This document shows, piece by piece, positions 13,010-23,776 of a stretch of 64,000 nucleotides of DNA. How positions within the stretch are numbered: position 1 is the first letter of the stretch; each line of letters opens with the position of its first letter. The stretch comes from Dreissena polymorpha (lineage: Eukaryota; Mollusca; Bivalvia; Myida; Dreissenidae): contig NC_068366.1 of the NCBI RefSeq assembly GCF_020536995.1, positions 71,216,297-71,280,296 on the forward strand, in the 5' to 3' direction. The notes below the pieces were generated by a model. That model did not search any database and had not been told where the DNA came from. It saw nothing but the letters and a program-made list of their open reading frames with translations. The position numbers and the translations under genes were made by a program.

Positions 13010-13309
13010 ATGATACGAATTCGCACAAGACATAACAGGTTACCCGTCGAAACTGGAAGTTGGCATGGGATAGAATTGAACCAACGACTGTGTTTTTTAC
13101 GTAACTCCGGTACTCATATTAACGATGAATTTTATTTTTTACTCGAATGTAATGCCCTCAATAATCTAAGAAAACGTTTCATTGATAAAAAATATTGCAC
13201 GAGACCAAATATAATAAAATTCAAATCGCTAATGTCCATCGATTTTCATAACCACAGTACATATAGGAAACTGTGTTTGTTCGTTAAAGAAATATTGAAA
13301 CAGTTTTAA
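13010..13309 (+). pseudogene. LINE ORF2 C-terminal fragment
   Basis: Ninety-nine codons end in a natural-looking stop. Blocks NRLPVETGSWHGI, INDEFYFLLECNALNNLRKRF and LCLFVKEILKQF match the cysteine-containing C-terminal domain of non-LTR retrotransposon polymerases common in molluscs. The start is arbitrary because the upstream part of the element is missing. It is a different copy from the LINE at 14.0-15.5 kb. Confidence 0.65.
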
Positions 13310-13484
13310 TGTATAACGTGTTCTAGTGTTCTACGTGCTTGCTTCTCTATACATTAAATTATTGTTTGTTCCCCCTAAGCTCTCAATGTTAAAATATTGT
13401 TCGTAGATGTTTTATAACATATAAATATTCTGTCCCTTTTAATGTTAAAATGTCTGTATATTATGTAGCCCCTTCAACTACGTA

Positions 13485-13914
13485 CAGAGGGGGTAATCAC
13501 GTGATAGTCAAGATGGCGACGTCTATGCCGAAACAGTTATTTTTCGCCGTTTTATATCCTTTATTACTTTTGTTTAATAATTTAATGACGCTCACTTTCC
13601 AGCCATATCAGTAAAAAGGTGATAAGCGTTTATTTCGTTTCAAAATTCGCTTTATATCTCGACTTTACTCCGAGCAAATTTTCTTAGTGGATCTTTAATT
13701 AGGTCATACCTCTAAGAAATTTCGCAGCGAGTAAAGTCGAGATAAAGAGCGAATATGAACACCAAATAAACGCTAGTAACTTTCTTCCTGATATTGTTGG
13801 AAAGTGAGCGGCATTTAAACAATAAATACATGTAATAAAGGGTATAAAACGGTGAAAAATACCCGCCTCGGCATGGACGTCGCCATCTTGACTATCACGT
13901 GATTACCCCCTCTG
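13485..13914. mobile_element. Palindromic MITE, 430 bp
   Basis: Begins CAGAGGGGGTAATCACGTGA and ends TCACGTGATTACCCCCTCTG. The two halves are inverted copies over nearly 190 bp each, with further matches at GTCAAGATGGCGACGTC and TCGACTTTACTC. There is no coding capacity. Its target duplication is not clear. It interrupts LINE-derived sequence. Confidence 0.75.
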
Positions 13915-14004
13915 ATGTAGCTATTGATACACTTTGTATAATTGTTAATCATATTGTCATGTTATACATGAACTTAGCTTAAACTTTATGAACTTGGAAA
14001 CTTG

Positions 14005-15480
14005 GTAAACTTTTTACACACATTCTCAATACCAGATTAACTGATTGGGCCGCACGCAACAATGTATATATTGAAGCACAGTCTGGTTTTCGGGCGGAAA
14101 TGACTACCGTCTTTTATTCATTTGTATATACTTAAATATTCATAAGAGCCATACAATTTTAAAACTAGTTTTATGTTATCCTGATGTAATAAACCACATT
14201 AAATGATAAAATTGAAGCAATTTTAGAATAATATTGCATTTCACCATTTCCACGTGCCGCTAACAGATGAAACCATACATACCCAACGTGCTTCAGCGTC
14301 CGATCGTAAAGGATGAATGATTTCACCGTGAGCTTGCTCAGAATGTAGTCAAATGATCACACGTAAAATTTTAAATCAAAATCTTAACTCATAAATGAGA
14401 TATTCAAATTTGAAAAGTATTTCGTTAGAAAAGTCTCCAAGTGTATTAATAACTGGTGGCTTACCGCTATTTTGTGACGCAGAAAACACTCTCGCAGGGC
14501 AGACTCTTAAAGCTATTTTTAAAATGAAGAAATATTTCTAAAACTTTACCGACATTCCAGTAAGTCATTAAACTATATCTTTTTGATAAACTCATAACTC
14601 CAATTCTTCACTACGGAAGCGAAGTGAGGGGTTTTGTTCAAGGTTTACCAATTGAAAGGGTTCATTTGCAATATTGTAACATACTTGGCGTCAAAAGATG
14701 CACACAATGATTTTGTATATGGTAAACATGGAGGTGTGAACTACCAAAAGGGGAGATATATTGACATTATTAAACACTGGAGAAACTTTTAACAGCATCA
14801 GATAATAAATTACGCAAACAAGTTTGTTTCATTATGTTAAATCATAGTATTGAGCATCCACAAAATAAAAAATTGGTGTACGTTATTAAAAGATCTTCTA
14901 AGTTATTTGTGATTTTATGATACTTGGCTTTTCCAAGATGTTGAAAATGAAAATATATTCATATCAGTCGTAAGCCAGGTATTGTGCGACACGTTCGTGC
15001 AGCATAGGAACAGGAGGCTCCAAGTTCGTGCAGCATAGGAACAGGAGGCTCCAAGTTCGTGCAGCATAGGAACAGGAGGCTCCAAGTTCGTGCAGCATAG
15101 GAACAGGAGGCTCCACGTTCGTGCAGCATAGGAACAGGAGGCTCCAAAGTAATACTAGGGCATATTTTTATAAACATATCGCTGTTTTTCAATTGAAAAC
15201 GTGTCTTGATAGATGTCATATAAAAAAGATTCTTTTAAGTTCATCAAAATTACGGACTATGTCATCACATAGATTAAATATTAAAACAGGCAGATGGGCT
15301 GGACTTACATCTATCACGTTAGATTAAAAAAATGGTACTGTTTGCAAAACAAATCGACGATGAGTTTCAATTTATTCTTGAATGTAAGTTATACACGGAA
15401 CTAAGATCAAAATATATTCCATAGTATTACATGCAAAGCCCAAGTATGTACAAATTAATCGAGCTTATAACATCAAATAA
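14005..15480 (+). pseudogene. LINE ORF2 remnant (RT to C-terminus), fragmented
   Basis: At 14028-14108 a frame reads TRLTDWAARNNVYIEAQSGFR, a reverse-transcriptase motif. At 14485-14900 follow GQTLKAIFKMKKY and ILHYGSEVRGFVQGLPIERVHLQYCNILGVKR. From 15150 come the KTGRW and FILECKLYTELRSK blocks also found in IR2. The order is that of an L1/CR1-like ORF2. Multiple stops and frame changes separate the blocks, and the piece between 14110 and 14440 is unrecognisable, so the copy is dead. Confidence 0.6.
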
Positions 15481-16018
15481 TGAACATTTACAGAACAGTT
15501 GAGCTGTTATATGTGTCATTCATTTCGATCGCAACATACCTTTGTATCATTCATTCAATGTATTATGATGTGTTTTGTTGTTTACGAATCGTTATGTTTT
15601 GAACTACAGTTTTTATGTCAGATTTACCAAAGGTACTCATAACTGCTATTGTTTATATAGCATACTACATGACTTTTGGACCATTAAATGACTTTTGGAC
15701 AATGTATATGTTTGATTTCGTAGGTGGTCTGTATAGGGTTTATATTATGCTATCAAATGTTACGTATGCCCCCAGATCGAATGATCAGGGTGTATATTGT
15801 TTTTTGGCCAGTGTTTGTGCTTGACATTTGGTAGTTTAGCTTATTACTTGAACTAAAATATTGGCGAAAACACCATGCTTTTTCTAAGGAACATCTTTTT
15901 GTGTAAAACTTATCTGGTATTCAGTAAGCAATAACATTTTTTGAAATAGGCGATTTGTGAAGAACGCTCGACAATTACTATCGAATAACATCGTCCAATC
16001 TGCTTTGATATATACTTG
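14917..16018 (+). repeat. Inverted repeat IR2, right arm
   Basis: Mirrors 11945-12920. It differs by a five-fold tandem expansion at 14994-15146 that the left arm lacks. The shared part includes an unrecognised 69-codon frame at 15615-15824 (left-arm partner 12340-12131), which I do not regard as a gene. Confidence 0.75.
14994..15146. repeat. 32-bp tandem repeat, five copies
   Basis: The unit GTTCGTGCAGCATAGGAACA plus GGAGGCTCCAA is repeated about five times with almost no change. Only one copy exists at the mirror site in the other IR2 arm (near 12815-12845), so the expansion post-dates the inverted duplication. Confidence 0.8.
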
Positions 16019-16167
16019 ACTTACTTTGTAAAAAAATATATACTTAAATGAAAGTAAAACGACGATTAACAATAACATTAGTGTAAGGAAAATAGTGTGG
16101 ATATTGCGTTATTCCACCATTGATGAAGTAGTGGATATATTACATTCACTACAAACATCGATATTTT

Positions 16168-16473
16168 GCTCGGCGTTTTCGGAGAAAACCCGAGGTATTG
16201 TCATAGCCAGCTCGTCGTCCGACGTCCGCCGTCTGACGTCCGCGTCGTTCTAAAACCTTAAAATTTGCTCTAAAATCAAAGTGCTTCCACCTATAACATT
16301 GAAACTTCATATGTAGATGCACCTTGGTGAGTGCTACACGCCACACCCATTTTAGGGTCACTAGGTCAAAGGTCAAGGTCACTGTGACCTCTAAAAAAAA
16401 TCTTACAAGCTTTCATTTATTCAAAACTGCACCCGTAGCCGAGCGTGGCACCCGTTATGCGGTGCTCTTGTTT
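16168..16473 (+). mobile_element. Dispersed element GCTCGGCG..GGTGCTCTTGTT, copy 1
   Basis: Starts GCTCGGCGTTTTCGGAGAAA and ends GCACCCGTTATGCGGTGCTC followed by TTGTTT. Larger copies are at 56567-57112 and 58875-59425. It contains one unit of an internal repeat that includes a perfect AGGTCACTGTGACCT at 16376-16390. No coding capacity. Confidence 0.7.
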
Positions 16474-17926
16474 ATTCCAACTACTGGCAAAACATGGATT
16501 CAGAAGATAGTTGCGCTAAAATTGGAAACGACTGCAAAATTAGTTTAGTGCGACCAATGTCTGTGCAACTTGAAGTATTTGTACAAACTTGTATGGAAGG
16601 GAAAGACCGCCAATATTATTCATCACCAGAAATGTTGCACGTGTTGAATATTCAGCTCATTTGTTTAACAGAAAATTGTTAAAATGCTTAATTACAACTT
16701 TTTAATATCTGTTTTGTACGATTGTTAAGTGTAAAAGGCTGTTTGTTCCGATTCTACAAATGCACAGTACATTATTTGTTATTGAAGTAAATTTACCGTT
16801 TGCTTAACTTCAACAGGTTTAAATGTTTAAATACACACATGTAACTTCATACACTACAGATCTGAAAATGAAGATATCGCATATATAAAGTCTACATTTT
16901 AATTTACCTAATATTGTAAATCATAATAATGATAAATATAACCGATCTATCTGAAAGTAGTCGATGAAAAACTACATTAGCATTTTGAATATTTTTTAAG
17001 TTGTACGATCCGTATTAGAAATCTGCTACACGTCAGCATCTAACAAGTTTACACTATACCATTGTACAGAACACAAGTCGACGAATCACAATTCAACATT
17101 TTACAACGCATTGTCCAATCTCCACGCAGAGTTGTCGTTCCTTGCTCTCACATACAACTCAGCGAAAGGCTCAGCACGCCATTTTGTCTATAAAATAGCT
17201 AAAATCGAACAAACGCATTCAATGTATATTTGATTGGATATTTAAGATCGCATGCATTAAATTAAGAAATATGACTTTTAAATATACGATAAATCGTGCA
17301 AATACTTGCGAGTTTTAATGCAACTCTTTGGAACTATTGTATTGCCCATTTACGCAGATGGAATCATTCCACGCACTTTACAAATGGAAACAATTGAACA
17401 TAATGTTAATTGAGTGACGTTAGGAATTGCTTCGACGTGTGTATGTATGTTGGTTTCTTAACAACAAAAAACCATATCAATTTTATAATAATGAATTAAT
17501 ATAAAGAAGTGAAACTCAAGCTGCTGGAGCAGTATTGAATTTTCATTAAAAACAATTAGTTGGTCCTTTATTTAAGGCAAGTGACCGATTGCCCAAACAG
17601 TACAAAACAGCACAATACAGCACAATACAAACCAACATAAACACAAAATATGAATAAAGCTGGGGTCACCGCCTTGGAACGGTCAATGCAAAGCATTGGG
17701 GGTTTAAACCTGGTTATAGAGCGCTCAACCTCACACTTGGCCCAGCAATATTCATAATACATTCAAGTGTAAATAAAATTTAACGTCATAGCATTGTAAC
17801 TCAAATTAAACAATAATAAAAGGGAATTAAAACGCATTCAATTTAATTACTATTTAATTACTCAATTGCATTGAAGATACAAGAGTAACAGAATTACAAC
17901 TTTTTGACGAACGATCAAATAAAACT

Positions 17927-17994
17927 ATTAACAATTGTCAACTACATTCCTTCTTTATAGAAAAGATTTGAGAATGTAGAATCATAGAGTTAAT
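17927..17994 (-). promoter_or_regulatory. SECIS element (type II) in Naiad 3' UTR
   Basis: On the minus strand, about 600 nt after the stop codon. Helix I pairs ATTAAC (17994-17989) with GTTAAT (17932-17927). Then comes the quartet: ATGA at 17985-17982 opposite TTGA at 17941-17938. Helix II pairs CTACATTC (17979-17972) with GAATGTAG (17949-17942). Twelve nt after ATGA is the unpaired AAA (17969-17967). A ministem TCTTT/AAAGA (17966-17962 with 17956-17952) closes a 5-nt loop. This matches the eukaryotic SECIS plan: AUGA, about 12 nt, AA(A), ministem, then GA. It was found by eye; folding and SBP2 binding are untested. Confidence 0.75.
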
Positions 17995-18445
17995 ATCTCA
18001 GATAATCATCGCGCAAATACAGGAAGAAGCAGCAATAATGGGTGTAAAAATTCCATATTACATAGCTTGGTTGTTTATGTGACTGCTAAACAAATTAAAA
18101 ATAATTAAATCAAACAAGAAACGCCTATCAGAGAGAAAATATAAATAAAATGGAACGTTATAAACCCAATGACCTATGCATGTAGATTACAACTGGGAAA
18201 GTCGGTCGTATGACGTCACAAAAATCCATAATGACATAATGACGTGAACAAATTCCAAGGGCAGTACTAAATAAAAATATTAATCGGGCTGTGCTACTAA
18301 TAAAACAAGTTTACGTGATTTAATATTAAGAAGCAAATGAATACAAATGGTAATTCCATTAAAGCGACATTATTGGAATCAAACAGTATATTGGTGTTTT
18401 GACAACTGAAGACAGAAATGATTTGATGTACGATTTGAGTCCAAA

Positions 18446-18589
18446 TGTAGTTTACATGCAGATTTGTTCATACGACACAATGACACAATTTTATTCAACA
18501 GTGACAAATGCCTATAATGTAGTATTCATGCAGATTTGTTCATACGACACAATGACACAATTTTATTCAACAGTGAAAAATGCCTATAA
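18446..18589 (-). repeat. 72-bp tandem duplication in Naiad 3' UTR
   Basis: Two near-identical units (18446-18517 and 18518-18589) share CATGCAGATTTGTTCATACG and the following bases. They lie immediately after the stop codon of the Naiad frame. Confidence 0.8.
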
Positions 18590-18594
18590 TATCA

Positions 18595-21555
18595 CTAATG
18601 ATTCCAAATTTTAAGGGAAGAAAGATATAGTGAATCGAAAACCATCAAACACGTGTTTTTAAGTACATAAGCATCGTATCCTTTTGATATAAACAAGTTA
18701 ATTAAATTGAAAAGTTTAATATGAACATTTGGTTTAACATATTTTAATTTGCGGACACGCTTCAAAACATCTCCGTAAAATGATGGATGGGAGATTCCAT
18801 TATTTAAATGCCATTTTAAAGAAACATTATATTTTGAAATTAAATCACCATACTTAGAGTAAAATCTAGCAAATTTATTTCTTAAGTTATGATACAAAAA
18901 GCCTTGTTTTAGCAATTTTTTAGTTAATATTAGATTACGATCATTAAAATCTTTAATACACGAACATGCTCTGGTATAACGTACCAACTGCGAAATGTAA
19001 ATACCATAGGAAGGTCCTTTAGGGATGTTGCCATCTAGAAACGGAAAATTCACAATTTCAAAGTTAAAATCGTCCCGTTTGTCGTATAAACTAGTTTTGA
19101 TCAAATTATTATTAATAGTTAAATGTAAGTCTAAATACGCAGCGTCTGTATTGGATATACACGATCTATTTAAGACTAGTTCTTTTGGGTAGATTTTGTG
19201 AATATATTGTTCAAATAATGGATTATCTAAATTAAGTATGTCATCAATGTACCTACTAGTAAGGTTAAAACAATTAATCAAATCTACTTGCTTAGTTTTA
19301 GATAATTCTAACATAAATTCGCTTTCATAACAATATAAAAAAAGGTCAGCTATTAGTGGCGCACAATTAGTACCCTTAGGAACGCCAATAATTTGTTTAA
19401 ATATTTTACCATTAAATTCAACAAACAAGTTATCCAAAAGAAAAGTAAGTGCTGCACAAAAGTCAAGACCAGTCCAAATGATGTAATTATCTAATATCTG
19501 ATTAGTAAAAAAAGCTGTTTTAGTGTTTAAAGCTAGATACAAACATTTCTCTCTAGCAAAAGTTTTTTCAATCAAAGAAACAAGTTTGGATTTTATTAAA
19601 GCGTGAGGAAGCGTTGTATATAGTGTCGAAAAATCATAAGTACTTACCTGCGACACCTTATATTTTTTATTTTCAATTTTATCAATAACTTCTAAGGTGT
19701 TTTTTATTGACCAAAATAGGTTAATATTACTATTTTCATAAACTTTATTACAAAATTTAGCTATATGATATCTAATAGCACTCAATGCAGATGTAAGATA
19801 CACTGATAATTGTTTGGTGGTACAAGACACTGAATTAGCGATAAAACGACTTTTATATGGCGTCTTATGTAATTTAGGTATCCAGTAAAGTGATGGCAAT
19901 TTCTTGTCAGTAATATTGACTATTACATTTAACTTTATGCATTGGGCAATATGGTCGATAATAATTTCATTAGGTAGCTTATTGTACTCACAATATGATG
20001 TAGTTTGTGAAAGTTCTTGTGAAATAGTTTGAACATAAAACACTCGTCATATTATGATAACATTATTAGCAGCCTTATCAGCAGGAACTAAGACGAATTT
20101 AGATTTTAAGTCTTCAAGCAATTTACAGAGATTTTGTTTATTAAATTTAGGTGAATGTGGTAGGGCCAAAGGATGTGTATCATAAAAACATATTTTATTC
20201 ATGGCCATACTAAATATTTTTGTTTTCCAAACATTGAGTGCAGTAATTTCAGCATTTTCCTTCCTGCACCATTTAGTGCAATAATCATGTAAGGAAGTTA
20301 CGATATTCTTAATGCAGTCATCAAAATCAACAGGAATAGGCAGTCTGTACTTAGGGCCTCTGCGTAGCAAATTTCTAAGGTTTTTATTTTGAATGAAATT
20401 AAGGTCCCCAGTAATAACATGTCCAACTGGACCATATATATATTTAGAACTAGTACAGTCACATAATGTAGGACAATTTCTTATTACATTTAAATCTGTG
20501 GAAATAGAATTATAATTAAAAACGATACTTCTTACAGGTTTACTATATTTGTAGCAAATAAGTGGTGATTCAGTATTGCGGAAATAAGGGGGAATCAACC
20601 GACGTACATTTTTATCATTGAATATTTTAGGAAGGTCAATTAAATCAAGACCTTTGTTACAAAACTCAATTTTGATACGATTTCTAGTTTTGTTAAGTAC
20701 ATTTTCAATAAAAGGTTTAAGATAGTAGTCAGTGAAAGATTCAATAATACAAGCACATTCATATAGAGGGTCAGATTGAAGTAAAATAAGTTTACATTCC
20801 TTATCAATATGCGCCAACGAAGAAACAGAAAGAGAGCAAAGTGCACTTAGTAATTTATGTTTACCCCCATTTTGTAATACTGTGTAGCAATCATTTAAAG
20901 AAAGCAGACGTTTAAATTTACGCCTTAAGTTACCATTTTTCCTTATGCCATGTGAACGTTTATTTCTTAGACGTTTACTAAACAGAGAAAATGAATTAAT
21001 CGATTTATTTTTAGAAATTGTTCCAACATTTACAATATTATCATTTAATCCAAGTGGGTAAGCTGATTGCAAACGTTTAATCCATTCAAATTCTGACATG
21101 CACCTTGCTTTTAATTGGCACTGACTTGAAGTACTATTATTAAAAATAAGTTGCTCCACAGGTTGAATTGAAATATTAGTTACGCTATGACCTGTTTTAT
21201 TAAAGTGCTGGTAAATGAAGTTATAAAATTTATTGTTATTTTTAATTTTAAAAAAATGTTCCCTAAAACGTGTTTTAAGTGATCTACCCGTCTGCCCAAC
21301 GTATTGCGCACCACAACAGGGTACATTTCAAGTAATAACATAAACCACATGCATAGAATTTCATGAGACATCGGATTTAATATTAACTGAAAATTTGCGG
21401 TTATTAACCGATGAAAGAATAAAAGAGGACATATTTAAAAACTTGCAACATAAACACTTCCTGGAGTTGCACTTATTTATTGTAGGATACCGATTACACG
21501 GAGCTAAATTACGCTGCGAACTAGAACCCAGCCGCAGACTGATATCAGATTTCAT
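18595..21555 (-). CDS. Naiad polyprotein: GIY-YIG nuclease + RT, probable selenoprotein
   Basis: One frame of 986 codons from ATG at 21555 (upstream in-frame TAA at 21576-21574) to TAG at 18597-18595. It contains no TAA, TAG or frameshift, only three TGA codons: residue 65 (21363-21361), residue 76 (21330-21328) and residue 503 (20049-20047). Around residues 66-125 is a GIY-YIG nuclease: VVYVIT, CCGAQYVGQTGRSL and RFREHF, with a Cys-rich leader (CNRYPTINKCNSRKCLCC). The RT follows, with VPADKAANNVIII near residue 495, motif A YDFSTLYTTLPH near 640, GVPKGTNCAPLIAD and the catalytic RYIDD near 770. Each TGA lies where related proteins have Cys (YVIT-C before CC; NNVIII-C before the aromatic FY). 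Together with a SECIS in the 3' UTR this points to selenocysteine, not decay. Selenocysteine-containing Naiads have, to my memory, been reported in a few invertebrates including bivalves. Without recoding only the part from residue 77 or 504 could be made. Confidence 0.85.
20047..20049 (-). promoter_or_regulatory. In-frame UGA, probable Sec codon 3
   Basis: TGA between KAANNVIII and RVFYVQTISQEL in the N-terminal RT region. Homologous proteins read NNVVVVC followed by a basic residue and YY/FY. Confidence 0.75.
21328..21330 (-). promoter_or_regulatory. In-frame UGA, probable Sec codon 2
   Basis: TGA directly after VVYVIT and before NVPCCGAQYVG. Cysteine is expected here, as the first ligand of the zinc-binding group seen in Naiad-type nucleases. 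Confidence 0.75.
21361..21363 (-). promoter_or_regulatory. In-frame UGA, probable Sec codon 1
   Basis: TGA between NIKSDVS and NSMHVVYVIT, just before the GIY motif. Related proteins have a cysteine here (C-x-S/T-x-N-V-x-Y pattern). Confidence 0.7.
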
Positions 21556-21757
21556 GGTATGAGATGGTTTTCTTTAATGCAGTGAATGCAATGTAACCGT
21601 CGTGCAAGAGATTGTTTAGTATACTGTAACCTCAATGATGAACGCTTATTATGATCATGACATGAATGAGACGCTTTCATAACAATAGTCCGTTCTGTGC
21701 CCAACACAGAGGTGAATGTAATGTAACGTCGTGCAAGAGATTGCGCATTGTCTAATA

Positions 21758-22460
21758 CGATGCAACCGGTGTTAGGGTACAAATTGCCGTTAGTAGTAGC
21801 CTCCCTTCTATTATTGTGGACGATTCTAGATTAAGGTAAGGATTTATTAAAATATTACATTATCATCATTGTTATATTCATGGATGCAGATGGGTGTTAC
21901 ACGCATTGGATTACTCAATAAGTGGTTCTCAACCAACTGCGTGCTGTAAACAATTTACTTTGTAACACAATGTAAATACAGTAAACAATGCATCTGCAAT
22001 GTACATATTTTTTTTCCATTCCCGTTTGAGGTTTAAACATCTGATTTGGCATGTAAGTCTGTCCCCATAATCTATTGAACACAGACCAGACTTTGCACGG
22101 TTACGTTAAACTAATTTGTGGTGGATTTACATTCCCATTTAATGGGATATTCATGCCCAATATATTTTCAGCATCTAACCTAGTTCAAATGTGTTCTCTC
22201 TTACCAAAGACGTACACTATAGACTTGGCTTTCCTCTTGCATGAGAGTACAAGGAATCACAGGACAGCGATTTTGTGTTGAACATTACTTCAAAGAGGAA
22301 TCATGTATTGATCCCCTTTTCAATGTTTATTTTAAGAAATAAGACTATTTGGCATCTGTGCGATATTTTTTCATAATTATAATGATTTGCTATGGTTAGA
22401 TAATATTAAATTATTTGAGGTAGATTGTGAAACAAGTTCATTCCTGGAATCCATCACCAC
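21758..22460. other. Unassigned sequence
   Basis: No coding exon, RNA gene or repeat family could be supported here. Confidence 0.4.
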
Positions 22461-22469
22461 GGGGGTCTT

Positions 22470-22636
22470 ATTTCATTTTTGAGAAGAAACCAGTGCTTTC
22501 CTGCATAGTGGTGAGCGTTAACCTCAGGTAGCTACTGGTACCGTTTGTGTACGTCTTTGGTAGGATGCGGCAAGGGATTGAACCCACAACCTCATGCACT
22601 GGAGGCAAACGCTCTTCAACTGAGCTGTCGATGCAG
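22470..22636 (-). mobile_element. tRNA-derived SINE, copy A
   Basis: On the minus strand a tRNA-like head at 22635-22562 has an A-box-like ACAGCTCAGTTGAAGAG and a B box GTGGGTTCAATCCC. A tRNA-unrelated body follows, containing GGTACCAGTAGCTACCTGAG. It does not fold as a clean tRNA gene and has body sequence attached, so it is called a SINE. Confidence 0.6.
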
Positions 22637-22765
22637 TTTTAAACTGTGGTTGCTTTGTTATAACAATTGTTATCAATATGACAGATAATAGACATGTATA
22701 TTGCCTCAAAATTACCTTAATATTGTTTCAGACCGAAGCTATCCCCTACGAATCAATGCTCCAGA

Positions 22766-23167
22766 ATGGATGCTGGATGTGTAGAAACTTTTAGAAATAG
22801 ACCGAATAGGGTTGTCGGTTTGCTGGAATCCTGTACATATCAATCTTTGCATGATCTAAGACATGAACTTGAATGCATAGCCTCTGCAGCTGCACGTTTA
22901 CTATCAAATAGTACTGCAGCCAGTGTTGAATATGATGTATTGACAAGATTTGTGGGTTTTGTTGAACAATCATTAGATTATCTTGAAAACACAGCAATAA
23001 GTGAGGGAGAAGCTGATAACAGGCTATGCACAGTGCAGACCACATCTGGACACGGGCTTGTGGGAAGGCCTGCATATGTTATTTCATATGAACAGTTAAA
23101 CTTTTTAGCAGAACAGGGTTTCACAGCAGCCCAGATGGGGGAGATAACTGGGACCAGCACTGTTTAG
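22766..23167 (+). pseudogene. Fragment of an integrase-type regulatory protein
   Basis: An open frame of 133 codons follows a plausible acceptor (TTGTTTCAG at 22722-22730). Its C-terminal part, GRPAYVISYEQLNFLAEQGF..AQMGEITGTS, resembles the helix-turn-helix lead-in (QLxFLxxxGFxxxEIAxxLGVS) of a family of integrase-core transposon-derived proteins common in molluscs and fish. It ends just where the helix-turn-helix should continue, so it is either one exon or a truncated relic. The rest is not recognised. Confidence 0.35.
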
Positions 23168-23271
23168 TTAAGATTGGAACTTCATGTACATTTCCTGAAT
23201 AATTTTACTTCATTTATTAAAAAAATATTATAATGTAAGAAGACTTAATTAATCATTTAATAAATACTTGT

Positions 23272-23505
23272 GGCTCGCTCTGTAAAAAGGGGGTTTTATG
23301 CATGTATATAGTGTTGTCCCAGATTAGGCTGTGAAGTCCAAACAGGCTTATCAGGTGCGATACTTTCTGCCTTCACTAACTCTTCGCTCATATAAAAATA
23401 CGATAAAAGCGGAAAGTGTCTCCCTGATTAGTGTGGACTAAACAGCAAATCTGGTAAAACAATTTACACAGATGCATTAAGCCCTATTTTCCCAGTGCAA
23501 GGCTC
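23272..23505. mobile_element. Palindromic MITE GGCTCGCTCTG.., copy 1 (diverged)
   Basis: Ends TGGCTCGCTCTGTAAAAAGG / CCCAGTGCAAGGCTCA are inverted repeats. Inner repeats with GTCCCAGATTAGGCTGTG and CTGATTAGTGTGGAC mirror each other. Same family as 46324-46588 and the short copies at 52406-52534 and 61724-61854. Confidence 0.7.
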
Positions 23506-23776
23506 AACTTATTAGAGTATAGCCGTCTAAATGCTATTTAACTTTTGATTCATGATACAATTACATGTAATAATTTATGATTTGTCTATTTTAAATGTAG
23601 CATATTTTATTGTACTGGGTTGAACGAAACTTTTATTTCAATAATATGTTCACTCAACATTCAATAATAAAATTAAAAATCAAGATTCCCAATTTTCATT
23701 TTTTTTCATATCAAATTAATTCCAAGTTCCATCAATTGTTTCTCTATGAATAAACAACAAACACTTTTCATACCAA

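Larger units (their letters stand above)
16613..21757 (-). mobile_element. Naiad-type Penelope-like element with selenoprotein ORF
   Basis: The limits come from comparison with the internally deleted copy at 42425-43385, which matches both ends in reverse orientation. The 5' part (21757-21556) holds two related units of about 130 bp, each with CAATCTCTTGCACGACG. The protein frame is 21555-18595. The 3' UTR of nearly 2 kb has a 72-bp tandem duplication, a SECIS-like hairpin and a segment (17640-17740) resembling a dispersed bivalve repeat. Penelope-like elements copy themselves by RT primed at cuts made by a GIY-YIG nuclease; here the nuclease is at the N-terminus, the arrangement reported for Naiad and Chlamys elements. 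The exact target-site duplication could not be seen. Confidence 0.7.

Noticed and set aside
14994-15146. Regular 32-bp direct repeats that could suggest a CRISPR array
   Set aside because: The units are head-to-tail with no unique spacers, in a eukaryotic genome; this is a minisatellite.
17690-17715. A second SECIS-like signal in the dispersed repeat at 17640-17740 (minus strand TGACCGTTCCAAGGCGGTGA)
   Set aside because: The AA is present, but the helix is short and the sequence belongs to a repeat that I recall as widespread in bivalves; the hairpin at 17927-17994 fits far better.
18595-21555. Reading the Naiad frame as a broken pseudogene in three pieces
   Set aside because: All three interruptions are TGA, none is TAA/TAG or a frameshift, each sits at a family cysteine, and a SECIS lies in the 3' UTR; recoding explains this better than decay.
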